Made by a program: the position numbers and the translations under genes. From assembly GCA_028281405.1 (NCBI GenBank), contig JANQKA010000011.1, positions 1 through 32,979 of the forward strand: 32,979 bases of DNA, written 5' to 3'. Below are positions 26,027-32,979 of this stretch, in pieces. The stretch comes from Hasllibacter sp. GTDB lineage: Bacteria; Pseudomonadota; Alphaproteobacteria; Rhodobacterales; Rhodobacteraceae. The notes under the pieces were generated by a model. That model did not search any database. It saw only the letters and a list, made by a program, of their open reading frames with translations, and had not been told where the DNA came from. How positions within the stretch are numbered: position 1 is the first letter of the stretch; every line of letters begins with the position of its first letter.

Positions 26027-26449
26027 GTGACGCGACCGATCCTCATCCTTTTCCTCGGCATGCTCGCCGCCTGCGGCGCGGCCGCGCCGGAGGACGACGG
26101 CGGTCAGGATACCGCGGACGCCGCGGACATTTCGCACCCGCTCGTCCAGGAGGTCCTGTCGTTGGAGGTTCTGGAGAGCGTCAACGGATTGCTGGTCAGC
26201 GCCGTTGGGCTGCCGCCGACCCAAGGGTACTGGGTGGCCGATCTGGTGCTGGTCGACGGCGACGGGGTCTCCGAAGATGGCGTTTTGGTCTATGAATTCC
26301 GGGCTCTGCCGCCACCTTCCGCCACTCGTCCCGGATCCCGGCGGTCGCGTGAAGTCGTCGTTTCGCGCCACATATCGAATCGGAAGGCCAGGGACGTCGT
26401 TCGAATCGATGTCGTGGGCGCGTCGAACCGGCGTAGTGTCCGCCGCTGA
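26027..26449 (+). CDS. Small conserved lipoprotein
   Basis: A 140-residue protein beginning with a short signal peptide ending in the lipobox LAAC (Cys16), so it is predicted to be lipidated and, with no Asp at +2, probably sorted to the outer membrane. The body contains LPPTQGYWVADLV, GVLVYEFRALPPP, SREVVVSRHIS and a C-terminal NRRSVRR. This pattern I recognise from a conserved hypothetical lipoprotein of Rhodobacterales. A beta-sandwich is likely from the alternating pattern; the function is unknown. The start is the GTG at 26027, which places the lipobox correctly; the frame is open further upstream. It diverges from sufE, an arrangement I remember from related genomes. Confidence 0.8.
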   Translation: MTRPILILFLGMLAACGAAAPEDDGGQDTADAADISHPLVQEVLSLEVLESVNGLLVSAVGLPPTQGYWVADLVLVDGDGVSEDGVLVYEFRALPPPSATRPGSRRSREVVVSRHISNRKARDVVRIDVVGASNRRSVRR

Positions 26450-27265
26450 GGCGCGCTTCCCGAATCGGACAGGTTTCCCCGCGCGACCGGATTTCGAAGG
26501 GGCGGTCGCCCGCACCGTCGCGAGATGGGAGCGGAGGGCGGCCCCCGCCGGAAGAGCCTTGTCCACCGCGGCGTTCGGGATCCCGCTTCCGGAATCGGTT
26601 GCGCGCTCCGATGGGGAATGGTCCGCGGCGGGCCGAAGCGGTCCCTTCTCCAAGGTTGGGACGGGCATGTTCACCGGAACAACGGAGCGGACGCGGAGCC
26701 TCGAGGCGGAAACCCGCCACCGGCCACGCTTGGCGGAGCGCGACCGGTGGCGGCGGGACGGCCCAGGAGAGTAAACGGCCTGATGACGGACCGTTGTGCA
26801 TGACCGCCCCGCCCTCCGTCCTGTCGGAAAGGAAGCCAGAGGCGTTGCCGCCATCATGACTAGCCCAAGACGAAAGGCACACCATTCGTAGCGGACGGGC
26901 CGCCCATACGCAACCGCCTTAAAAACAAGGAACTTTGCGGCGATTCCCCGGCGCGAATCGGTGATTCGTTCCGCCAACCCACCAAGGACGCCCCGGTCGC
27001 GAATCGAGGCGCCGAAAGCCTGTCGAAGCGCCTCCGCCCTCCGACCGGCCACGCTTAGAACGCGCCGCATGGCAAGGATTCGCCCGCGAAGATTTCATGT
27101 CGCCTTCGACCGAACGACGGCATGCCGGGAAATTGCCGCCGCGCCTCCACCACCATCCGATAGCGGAACATCACCCACCGCCAGGGTTTGCCGCGCAACG
27201 CTCCGGGCGCCGAACAATCCCCGCGAGAAAATTCGTCCCTCCGGCAATTGACGGGAATTTCATGG

Positions 27266-27325
27266 CGCGTCGCGACTTTGTTCGCCGTCACCATCGCCGC
27301 CCCCGCCTTCGCAGGAGACGGATCC
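27266..27325 (+). pseudogene. Possible remnant of a secreted-protein gene
   Basis: One frame reads RVATLFAVTIAAPAFAGDGS, which looks like the hydrophobic core and AxA cleavage site of a Sec signal peptide. No ATG or ribosome binding site suits it, and the reading dissolves into Arg-rich sequence just before the hairpin at 27351. It could be a gene start disrupted by that element, or chance. Confidence 0.2.
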
Positions 27326-27350
27326 CGCCAACACCCGCGCTGGAGAAGGT

Positions 27351-27415
27351 CTTTACATCGACGGAAGATCGCTGCATGTTCTAAGGACATGCGGCGATCT
27401 TCCGTCGATGTAAAG
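27351..27415. repeat. Large near-perfect hairpin, 29-bp arms
   Basis: Left arm 27351-27379 (starts CTTTACATCGACGGAAGATC) and right arm 27387-27415 are inverted copies with one mismatch, which is a G-U pair in RNA, around a 7-nt loop TCTAAGG. The arms are AT-richer than the surroundings. There is no T-run. A palindromic mobile element, the hairpin core of a small RNA or a protein-binding cruciform are all possible. Confidence 0.85.
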
Positions 27416-28096
27416 CTTTCCAAAGCCCCGCGCGGACGACTGGATTTCGGAGCGTCCGACTGGTTCCCGGCGCGCCACGCGTACATCGGAGGACCGCTTG
27501 CCGACGGACGCCGTGATTCGCGGTCACCGCCCCTCGGTTCCACGATTCATGGGATCAAACGGCCGAATCGACATGAAGCGGCGATTCGCCCTCTCCCGCT
27601 CCAAGTACGAAACACCCGGAACAAGCGGCGAACCTTAGTCGGGGAACCAACCCGTCCGCCCCCCGTTTTTCCCCCCGGACGGTTGTCGTGAGCTGTCGCG
27701 GGTTCAACCGCCGCAGCACGGGCCAACCCCCGGAGCATCAAATCGATTCGATTGCGCCTCCATGCATTCGTGCCGACCGCGGAAGCGCCAAGCCAACCGG
27801 ATCCACCACACGGGTGAGCCGATCTCACGCGGCAAGACGCCAATATTCCTTCTCGGCGCCCCCAACCGCTCCCTCCAAGCAGGCTGCCGGAGAAATGCCG
27901 ATGCGCGGTCATCCCTGACCGCGCCCGTGGAAGTGACCGTCATCACGGCCCGGGCCATAACCCGATCGGAAGTCTCTGAGACGCCGGCGTTCGCCCGAGG
28001 TCAGCACCCGGTCGCGCCCGGGGATCCGCGATTGGCTTGCCCCGCCGGCGGCCCATCCATACGAACCCGGGCGGAAACAGGAGAATCGGCGGGTGC

Positions 28097-28981
28097 ATGG
28101 ATTTCGCGGACGCCATGGAACAGGCCCTACTGGAGCGCGACCTTCCCGTGATCGCGTTCTACGATTTTTTCACGCTCGGCCACCAACTCTTCACCGCTGG
28201 AACGTGGAAGGGCGAGAACATCGACCCACTGCCCGAATTCTGGGATAGATCCATGGCCAACGCCGCCCTGAAGCGTTTGGACAAAAAACGAACACTCGTC
28301 CCCGACGCCGATTTCCGATCGGGTGTCTGGCGTGTCGCGCAGTCGACCCAAGGAGGATACGCGCAGGACATAGTCTGCATGGTGGATCCATACGCCCATG
28401 TCTCCCACCTCTCGGCGATGGAAGCTTACGGGCTCACCGACCGCACCCCCCGCGCACTGCACCTTACGACGCCGAAGCGCGAAGTCTGGAAGGACTTTCA
28501 GGCCAAACTGATCCGCCGGGATCTGATCGGATTGGATTCAGCTCGAATCCCCGTGTTTCGAAGGCCCGGCATCGGAGACGAAGTCCGTCGAAGGCCGATT
28601 GCGATTCACGAAACGGCCCTTCCCTGGGATCCCATGTCCCTCGCGGGGCGACAAACCAGGGTGACCACCATCGGACAAACTTTCGCCGACATGCTCGTCA
28701 CACCGCGGTTGTGTGGAGGCATGCACCATGTCATCGATGTGTGGGAAGCGGAGGCAAAGGACTGGGAAGACGAAATCGTGGACGCGGTGCGGCAACTCGA
28801 CAACAAAATCGCGACGGTGAGGGCGGGATACCTCCTCTCCGAATTGCTGGGATTGGAAAATCCCGTGTTCTCGGAATGGGAGGCGTTCAGCCAGAGGGGC
28901 GGATCCCGCAAGTTGGACCCCGACTCGGAATACGTTCCCAAGCACTCGCGAAGATGGGGAATTTCCCTGAATGCCTATTGA
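28097..28981 (+). CDS. AbiEi-like type IV antitoxin
   Basis: A 294-residue protein resembling the AbiEi antitoxin family, whose members pair with AbiEii nucleotidyltransferase toxins in phage defence. Evidence: an N-terminal winged-helix-like region, DPYAHVSHLSAMEAYGLTDR (97-116), a beta-rich middle part, and VTTIGQTFADMLVTPRLCGG (189-208), which corresponds to the ERTLIDxLxxPxxxGG segment of AbiEi. The ATG at 28097 is preferred over an Arg-rich upstream extension to 28037, although no clear Shine-Dalgarno is present. GC content is somewhat lower than in the housekeeping neighbours. The expected toxin gene should overlap its end; only a short, apparently broken frame is found there. It may now be an orphan. 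Confidence 0.68.
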   Translation: MDFADAMEQALLERDLPVIAFYDFFTLGHQLFTAGTWKGENIDPLPEFWDRSMANAALKRLDKKRTLVPDADFRSGVWRVAQSTQGGYAQDIVCMVDPYAHVSHLSAMEAYGLTDRTPRALHLTTPKREVWKDFQAKLIRRDLIGLDSARIPVFRRPGIGDEVRRRPIAIHETALPWDPMSLAGRQTRVTTIGQTFADMLVTPRLCGGMHHVIDVWEAEAKDWEDEIVDAVRQLDNKIATVRAGYLLSELLGLENPVFSEWEAFSQRGGSRKLDPDSEYVPKHSRRWGISLNAY

Positions 28982-29120
28982 GGAAAACGCTACGGCCCTT
29001 CCGGACACAACGTCTTGGGTGCGAATTCCGCGCAAGGGCCGAACCGGGAAAGTCGGACACGGAAACCATTCGAATTCTCCGCGCGGACGGATCAAAGCCC
29101 GCCCCCGTCATGTCAAGGCC
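28971..29120 (+). pseudogene. Possible decayed AbiEii-type toxin start
   Basis: An ATG at 28971 overlaps the antitoxin stop, as a toxin gene should, and reads MPIEENATALPDTTSWV. After that, shifting frame gives CEFRARAEPGKSDTETIRIL, which looks more like protein than the original frame. Neither frame continues into nucleotidyltransferase motifs (GS-x-D-x-D). Suggests a frameshifted, truncated toxin; alternative: chance open frame. Confidence 0.3.
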
Positions 29121-29169
29121 GCATCTCCGGACCCGGGGCGATCCATCCACGAAATCCGGAGGGTTTCCT

Positions 29170-29445
29170 TCAATTCGCAAGCGGCCTTCGGTCCACCGCC
29201 ATCCAGTGTTCAGGGATGAACGCGACATTCCCCATCCCGACCGACCACCGGTCGAACCGGAGCGGCGCGGACGACCGAACCGCGGGATTATCCCATTCAA
29301 TGGGAGTTCCGCCGCATTCCACCGTAAGAATGGCCAAGTCTCGACGCGACCAATCCGGGTCAACTCCAATGGCCGCGGCCGCCGAAACCGGAACCCGGCG
29401 CGTGTCGTGAAGAATCCAGTCCCGCGCCAACCGGTGTGGGATCAC
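29170..29445 (-). CDS. Unknown small protein downstream of rnd
   Basis: A frame of 91 residues from a GTG at 29443-29445 to a TGA, on the same strand as purM-purN-rnd and starting 36 bp after rnd. I do not recognise it. It is Trp-rich (RDWILHD, PDWSRRD, IEWDN, DRWSVG, EHWMAVD) and its codons lean to G/C at the third position with a less biased second position, as real genes do here. No signal peptide or motif. The start is uncertain: no ATG and only a weak ribosome binding site; the frame stays open upstream into rnd. It could be the last gene of the operon, a fragment, or spurious. Confidence 0.38.
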   Translation of the reverse strand: MIPHRLARDWILHDTRRVPVSAAAAIGVDPDWSRRDLAILTVECGGTPIEWDNPAVRSSAPLRFDRWSVGMGNVAFIPEHWMAVDRRPLAN

Positions 29446-29480
29446 GCCAAAGTCCGCTTCCCACGCCGGTATTCCAGCCT

Positions 29481-30638
29481 TCAAAGATCGATGATATCCA
29501 CGCGCCCTTCCTTGGCGCCCAAGGCCATCTTTCCCTCGCTGAGCTTGAGCGCCTGATTCCCGAACACCTCCGCGCGCCAGCCACGTAGGCACGGCAAATC
29601 CCGATGCCCCGCCGCGAGCAGGTTCAGATCGGAGGCGGAAGCGATAAGTTTCGACGCCACGCCGGATTCCCCGCTCTTGGCCTTCAGGAGAACCCGCAAC
29701 AGGTCGGCAACCGCCGGATCCGCGTCACGGGCGTCCGGCTGTTCTTCGAGGCGGGGATGGTCTTCGGGGGCCATCCCGTCCGCGGAGCGGATCGCGGCGA
29801 GGATTCCCTTGGCGATTTCTCCATGCCGCGCTTCCCGCGCGAGAAGCCGCGCGCGGGACAAATCCTCCTGGGCCCGCGGCCTAAGCGCCGCGATCTCCAG
29901 AAGCGCGTCGTCCTTGAACACGCGGGCGCGGGGAACGTCCTTTCTTTGGGCGTGGACTTCGCGGAAACGGGCGAGCTCCTTCACCGCCGCGAGAAATTTT
30001 CCGGCGCTCGAGCGGACCTTCACGCGTTTCCACGCCTCCTCCGGCGCGACCACGTAGGTGTCCGGGTCGACGAGCGACGCGAGTTCCTCCTCCACCCAAG
30101 CACGCCGGCCCGTGCGGTCGATTTCCCCGGCGAGGTGCTCGTAGATATCGCGGAGGTGCGTCACGTCGGTCAGGGCGTAGGATTTCTGCTCCTTGGTCAG
30201 CGGCCGCCGAGACCAGTCCGTGAAGCGCGACGTCTTGTCGAGCCGCCGTTTGGCCACATGGCGCACCAGCGTCTCGTAGCCCGCCTGATCGCCGAATCCG
30301 CAGACCATCGCCGCCACCTGCGTGTCGAACAGCGGAAGCGGAAACACCCGGCCTTCGATGTAGAAAATCTCGAGATCCTGCCGGGCCGCGTGGAACACCT
30401 TGACGACCGAGGGATCCCTGAAGAGATCGTACAATGGTTCGAGATCCATGTCGTCGGCCAACGGATCGACGAGCGCCGCGTCGTTATCGCCATCTCCCCG
30501 ATACGCGAGCTGCACAAGGCAAAGCTTGGCGTAGTAGGTGCGGTCCCTGAGGAATTCGGTGTCGACGGTGACGTATGGCCGTTCGGCGGCGGCGGCGCAG
30601 AATTCCGCCAAATCCCCCGTATTCTCGATCTGTTTCAT
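29481..30638 (-). CDS. rnd: Ribonuclease D
   Basis: 3'-5' exoribonuclease that trims tRNA precursors. The 385-residue protein has the DEDDy exonuclease domain first: VDTEF (Asp26, Glu28), HAARQDLEIF (Asp88) and YALTDVTHLRDIY (Tyr154, Asp158). HRDC-type helical domains follow (about 205-370). The length is normal. The ATG at 30636-30638 overlaps the purN TGA (ATGA), so translation is coupled. Third gene of purM-purN-rnd, an order I know from Rhodobacterales. No links to purine synthesis are expected beyond cotranscription. Confidence 0.96.
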   Translation of the reverse strand: MKQIENTGDLAEFCAAAAERPYVTVDTEFLRDRTYYAKLCLVQLAYRGDGDNDAALVDPLADDMDLEPLYDLFRDPSVVKVFHAARQDLEIFYIEGRVFPLPLFDTQVAAMVCGFGDQAGYETLVRHVAKRRLDKTSRFTDWSRRPLTKEQKSYALTDVTHLRDIYEHLAGEIDRTGRRAWVEEELASLVDPDTYVVAPEEAWKRVKVRSSAGKFLAAVKELARFREVHAQRKDVPRARVFKDDALLEIAALRPRAQEDLSRARLLAREARHGEIAKGILAAIRSADGMAPEDHPRLEEQPDARDADPAVADLLRVLLKAKSGESGVASKLIASASDLNLLAAGHRDLPCLRGWRAEVFGNQALKLSEGKMALGAKEGRVDIIDL

Positions 30639-31300
30639 CCCCGTCCTTCGAAGGTGACCCGCGGTCGGGATAGCGCGGCGGAGACCCCATCGCCACCCGA
30701 TTCGGAGCCGTCCCGGAGCGTAAAAAGCGAACGGTCCCCCGCGGCCACCCGGCGCAGGACCGCGGGATAAAGCCGATGCTCCATCTCCAACACCCGGACG
30801 GCCAGCGATTCGGGAGTGTCATCCGGCGACACCGGCACCAGACCGCGTCCCAGAACCGGCCCCGCGTCGAGATCTTCGGTAACTTCGTGAACCGTGCAGC
30901 CCGCCTCGGAATCGCCCTTCGCGATGGCGCGGGCATGGGTGTCCAGACCGGGATACTTCGGCAGAAGGGAAGGATGGATGTTGAGAACGCGTCCCCTCCA
31001 ACGCGCCACGAAGCCCTGAGTGAGCACGCGCATGAATCCCGCGAGGCAGATCAGGTCCGGATCCGCGGCCTCCAGCCTCCGCGTCAGAGCCGCCTCGAAC
31101 TCGAGCCTCCCCGGATGGCGCGCATGGTCGATCACATCCGCCTCCACTCCGAGCGACCGCGCGCGGGAAACCCCGGCGGCGTCCGGCCTGTTCGACAGCA
31201 CCAGCACGGCGCGCGCCGGATGGTCGCCGGACATGCTCTCGACCAGCCGCTTCATGTTGGAACCACCGCCCGATATCAGGATCGCGACTCGGGCCGTCAT
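30635..31300 (-). CDS. purN: Phosphoribosylglycinamide formyltransferase
   Basis: Transfers a formyl group from 10-formyl-THF to GAR, the third step of purine synthesis. The 221-residue protein has [15 protein letters not shown] at the phosphate-binding end and the catalytic triad in [15 protein letters not shown] (Asn107, His109) and [10 protein letters not shown] (Asp145). The ATG at 31298-31300 overlaps the purM stop, and its own stop overlaps the rnd start, both as ATGA, so the three genes form one coupled operon. The C-terminal 20 residues are Gly/Ser/Arg-rich and probably disordered. Confidence 0.97.
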   Translation of the reverse strand: MTARVAILISGGGSNMKRLVESMSGDHPARAVLVLSNRPDAAGVSRARSLGVEADVIDHARHPGRLEFEAALTRRLEAADPDLICLAGFMRVLTQGFVARWRGRVLNIHPSLLPKYPGLDTHARAIAKGDSEAGCTVHEVTEDLDAGPVLGRGLVPVSPDDTPESLAVRVLEMEHRLYPAVLRRVAAGDRSLFTLRDGSESGGDGVSAALSRPRVTFEGRG

Positions 31301-32313
31301 GCGTAACGCACGCCTTCGCCGGCTTCGACTACGCCCATGACCCAGACCTTTTCACCCGCATCCTCGAGGTCGCGGGACAATTTATCGGCATGTTCCGGCG
31401 CCGCCACAATGACCATGCCGACCCCGCGGTTGAAGGTTCTGAACATCTCCGCCTCTTCGACGCCGCCCTCCCGACGGAGCCAGTCGAACACGTCCGGCGG
31501 GCGCCAACTGCCGGTGTCGATGCGCGCGCCAAGTCCGGCGGGGAGGATCCGCGGCAAATTTTCCGTCAGCCCTCCGCCGGTGATGTGCGCCAACGCGCGC
31601 GCGGCCCCGGCGCGGATGACCCGCAGCGCCGGACGAACGTAGATCCGGGTGGGCGTCAGAAGCGCCTCGCCGAGGGTTTCCTCCGCGAACGGCGCCCGGT
31701 CGGACCAATCGAGGCCCTTCTCGGCCACGATGCGGCGCACAAGGCTGAAGCCGTTCGAATGCAAACCATCCGAGGCCAAGCCGAGCAGGACGTCGCCCTT
31801 AGACACCCCGGACGGCAGTTCCCGTCCGCGCTCGACCGCGCCCACGGCGAAACCCGCGAGGTCGAAGTCCCCGACCGCGTACAGGCCCGGCATCTCCGCG
31901 GTCTCGCCTCCGATCAAGGCGGCCCCCGCGCGGCGGCACCCCTCGGCGATTCCTCCGATCACGTTGGCAGCCCCGTCCACCGACAGCTTTCCCGCCGCCA
32001 GGTAGTCGAGAAAAAAGAGTGGTTCGGCTCCTTGGCAAACGAGGTCGTTCGCGCACATCGCAACGAGATCGATGCCCACCGTGTCGAGACGCCCGGTGTC
32101 GATGGCGATTCTGAGCTTTGTGCCGACGCCGTCGGTGGCCGCCACGAGGACCGGATCACGGTAACCGGCCGCGCCGAGGTCGAAGATGCCTCCGAATCCT
32201 CCGAGCGCGTCGGAGGCCCCTGATCTCCGGGTGGAATTCGCGAGTGGCTTGATTCGCTCCACGAGGGTGTTGCCGGCGTCGATATCAACTCCGGCGTCCG
32301 CGTAGGTGGCCAT
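31297..32313 (-). CDS. purM: Phosphoribosylformylglycinamidine cyclo-ligase (AIR synthetase)
   Basis: Closes the imidazole ring, turning FGAM into AIR with ATP. The 338-residue protein shows [12 protein letters not shown] at the N-terminus, [15 protein letters not shown] (residues 57-70), [34 protein letters not shown] and [14 protein letters not shown], all diagnostic. The ATG at 32311-32313 with GGGGGA 5 nt upstream gives the normal start; the frame runs on upstream to 32484 without conserved residues. First gene of purM-purN-rnd. Confidence 0.97.
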   Translation of the reverse strand: MATYADAGVDIDAGNTLVERIKPLANSTRRSGASDALGGFGGIFDLGAAGYRDPVLVAATDGVGTKLRIAIDTGRLDTVGIDLVAMCANDLVCQGAEPLFFLDYLAAGKLSVDGAANVIGGIAEGCRRAGAALIGGETAEMPGLYAVGDFDLAGFAVGAVERGRELPSGVSKGDVLLGLASDGLHSNGFSLVRRIVAEKGLDWSDRAPFAEETLGEALLTPTRIYVRPALRVIRAGAARALAHITGGGLTENLPRILPAGLGARIDTGSWRPPDVFDWLRREGGVEEAEMFRTFNRGVGMVIVAAPEHADKLSRDLEDAGEKVWVMGVVEAGEGVRYA

Positions 32314-32561
32314 GTCGTCCCCCGATTTGTCGGGGTGGGGATTAGCCGCCGCGATGAGTGGATGAAAGGCCGAAGCGACCGGGGACGGGCACCGTCCAGA
32401 GCCAAATTTCCTCCCCGGGCGCCCCATCGGCCTCCGCGGATTGGATTTTCCGGCCGGCCAGCCAGTCTCCCGGAGGGGTTTCAATCCGGCGCGGTGTTCA
32501 AGGGAGCGCCGAGCGCCGCCACCCTGCCCTGGTTCCGGACGGCGATTCCGCCCCTCACGGC
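32314..32561. other. Upstream region of purM, no gene seen
   Basis: About 250 bp between purM and the tandem array. It must hold the purM promoter. TTGTCG and a GGGGTGGGGATTAG stretch lie just upstream of the gene, but no convincing promoter or purine-responsive element could be picked out. Confidence 0.4.
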
Positions 32562-32979
32562 GGCCGGGTGAATTCGGGCACCGCCGCCGTGACCCGGTTC
32601 CGGGCGGTGATCCCGCCCCGCACGGAGGCCAGGTGAAATCGGGACGCCGCCGCAGTGGCCCGGTTCCGGGCGGTGATCCCGCCCCGTCGCGGCCTCAATG
32701 GAAACGTGGCGTCCAGTTCCGCGTGCTGCTCAGTTGGAATCCCGCCCCGCGCGGCGGCCAGATGAATTCGGGCACCGCCGCCGTGGCCCGGTTCCGGGCG
32801 GTGAACCCGCCCCGTCGCGTCCTCAATGGAAACGTGGCGTCCTGTTCCGCGGGCTGCTCAGTTGGAATCCCGCCCCGCGCGGCGGCCAGGTGAATTCGGG
32901 CACCGCCGCAGTGGCCCGGTTCCGGGCGGTGATCCCGCCCCGTCGCGGCCTCAATGGAAACGTGGCGTCCAGTTCCGCG
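32562..32979. repeat. Composite tandem array, 63-65-bp half units, runs off right edge
   Basis: A core (G/A)ATCCCGCCCCG followed by a GC-rich tail and GGCC recurs seven times; GGCC, or GTCC in one copy, falls at 32562, 32627, 32691, 32756, 32819, 32884 and 32947. The roughly 40-nt intervals are of only two kinds. Type A contains GTGAATTCGGGC and CCCGGTTCCGGGCGG. Type B contains TCAATGGAAACGTGGCGTCC and GCTCAGTTGGAA. The order is A-A-B-A-B-A-B. The A-B composite is therefore a 128-bp tandem repeat. In the CGCGCGGCGG version the core can fold (CCGCC/GGCGG). The left edge near 32530 shows a degenerate further core. No cas genes are present. Confidence 0.85.

Larger units (their letters stand above)
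26450..28096. other. 1.65-kb spacer, no intact gene seen
   Basis: Between the lipoprotein and the AbiEi-like gene. No frame shows a recognisable domain. It holds a REP-like palindrome (26955-26968), a signal-peptide-like segment that leads nowhere (27266-27325) and a very strong hairpin (27351-27415). These look like fragments in decaying DNA. Confidence 0.45.

Noticed and set aside
32562-32979. Calling the right-end array a CRISPR array
   Set aside because: Intervals repeat (only two types) instead of being unique, the core varies between copies, and no cas genes are seen; reported as a composite tandem repeat.

Overview
The window is high-GC bacterial DNA and almost certainly comes from an alphaproteobacterium, most likely Rhodobacterales or a close relative. 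The case rests on gene content and order: an F1-ATPase inhibitor zeta (DUF1476) gene divergent from purC-purS-purQ, purM-purN-rnd with 4-bp overlaps, sufE divergent from a small QGYW-type lipoprotein, and free-standing homocysteine methyltransferase and corrinoid proteins in place of one-piece MetH. All identifications were made by reading the sequence; no database search was run.

Layout, left to right: the 5' part of tig (trigger factor, minus, cut by the edge); a small conserved gene overlapping the end of glnE (minus); a YbaK-type deacylase (plus); a long spacer; a giant acidic RTX protein of 1872 residues (plus); a lower-GC two-gene block encoding a DNA methyltransferase with zinc knuckles and a PD-(D/E)XK nuclease, overlapping by 4 bp (plus); bpt (plus); purQ, purS and purC (minus), with the ATPase inhibitor gene diverging (plus); 1.6 kb of spacer full of palindromic repeats; a homocysteine S-methyltransferase (plus); a repeat cluster with CRISPR-like spacing; a PA0069-type radical SAM gene with a LexA-like box at its start (minus); a corrinoid protein and DUF1638 (plus); sufE (minus); a lipoprotein (plus); 1.65 kb of spacer with a 29-bp-arm hairpin; an AbiEi-like antitoxin with no intact toxin (plus); a small unknown gene, rnd, purN and purM (minus); and a composite tandem array running off the right edge.

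The housekeeping genes cover purine synthesis (five steps in two clusters), methionine synthesis through a split B12-dependent system, nitrogen control (glnE), Fe-S assembly (sufE), protein folding and turnover (tig, bpt) and RNA maturation (rnd). The accessory layer is the RTX protein, the methyltransferase/nuclease pair and the AbiEi remnant.

By gene coordinates roughly a quarter of the window is non-coding, high for this group. Several of these spacers carry short, diverged, hairpin-forming repeats. At four separate places the repeats recur about every 61-67 bp. This is the most unusual feature of the window. No cas gene is present, so a CRISPR interpretation is only a hypothesis.
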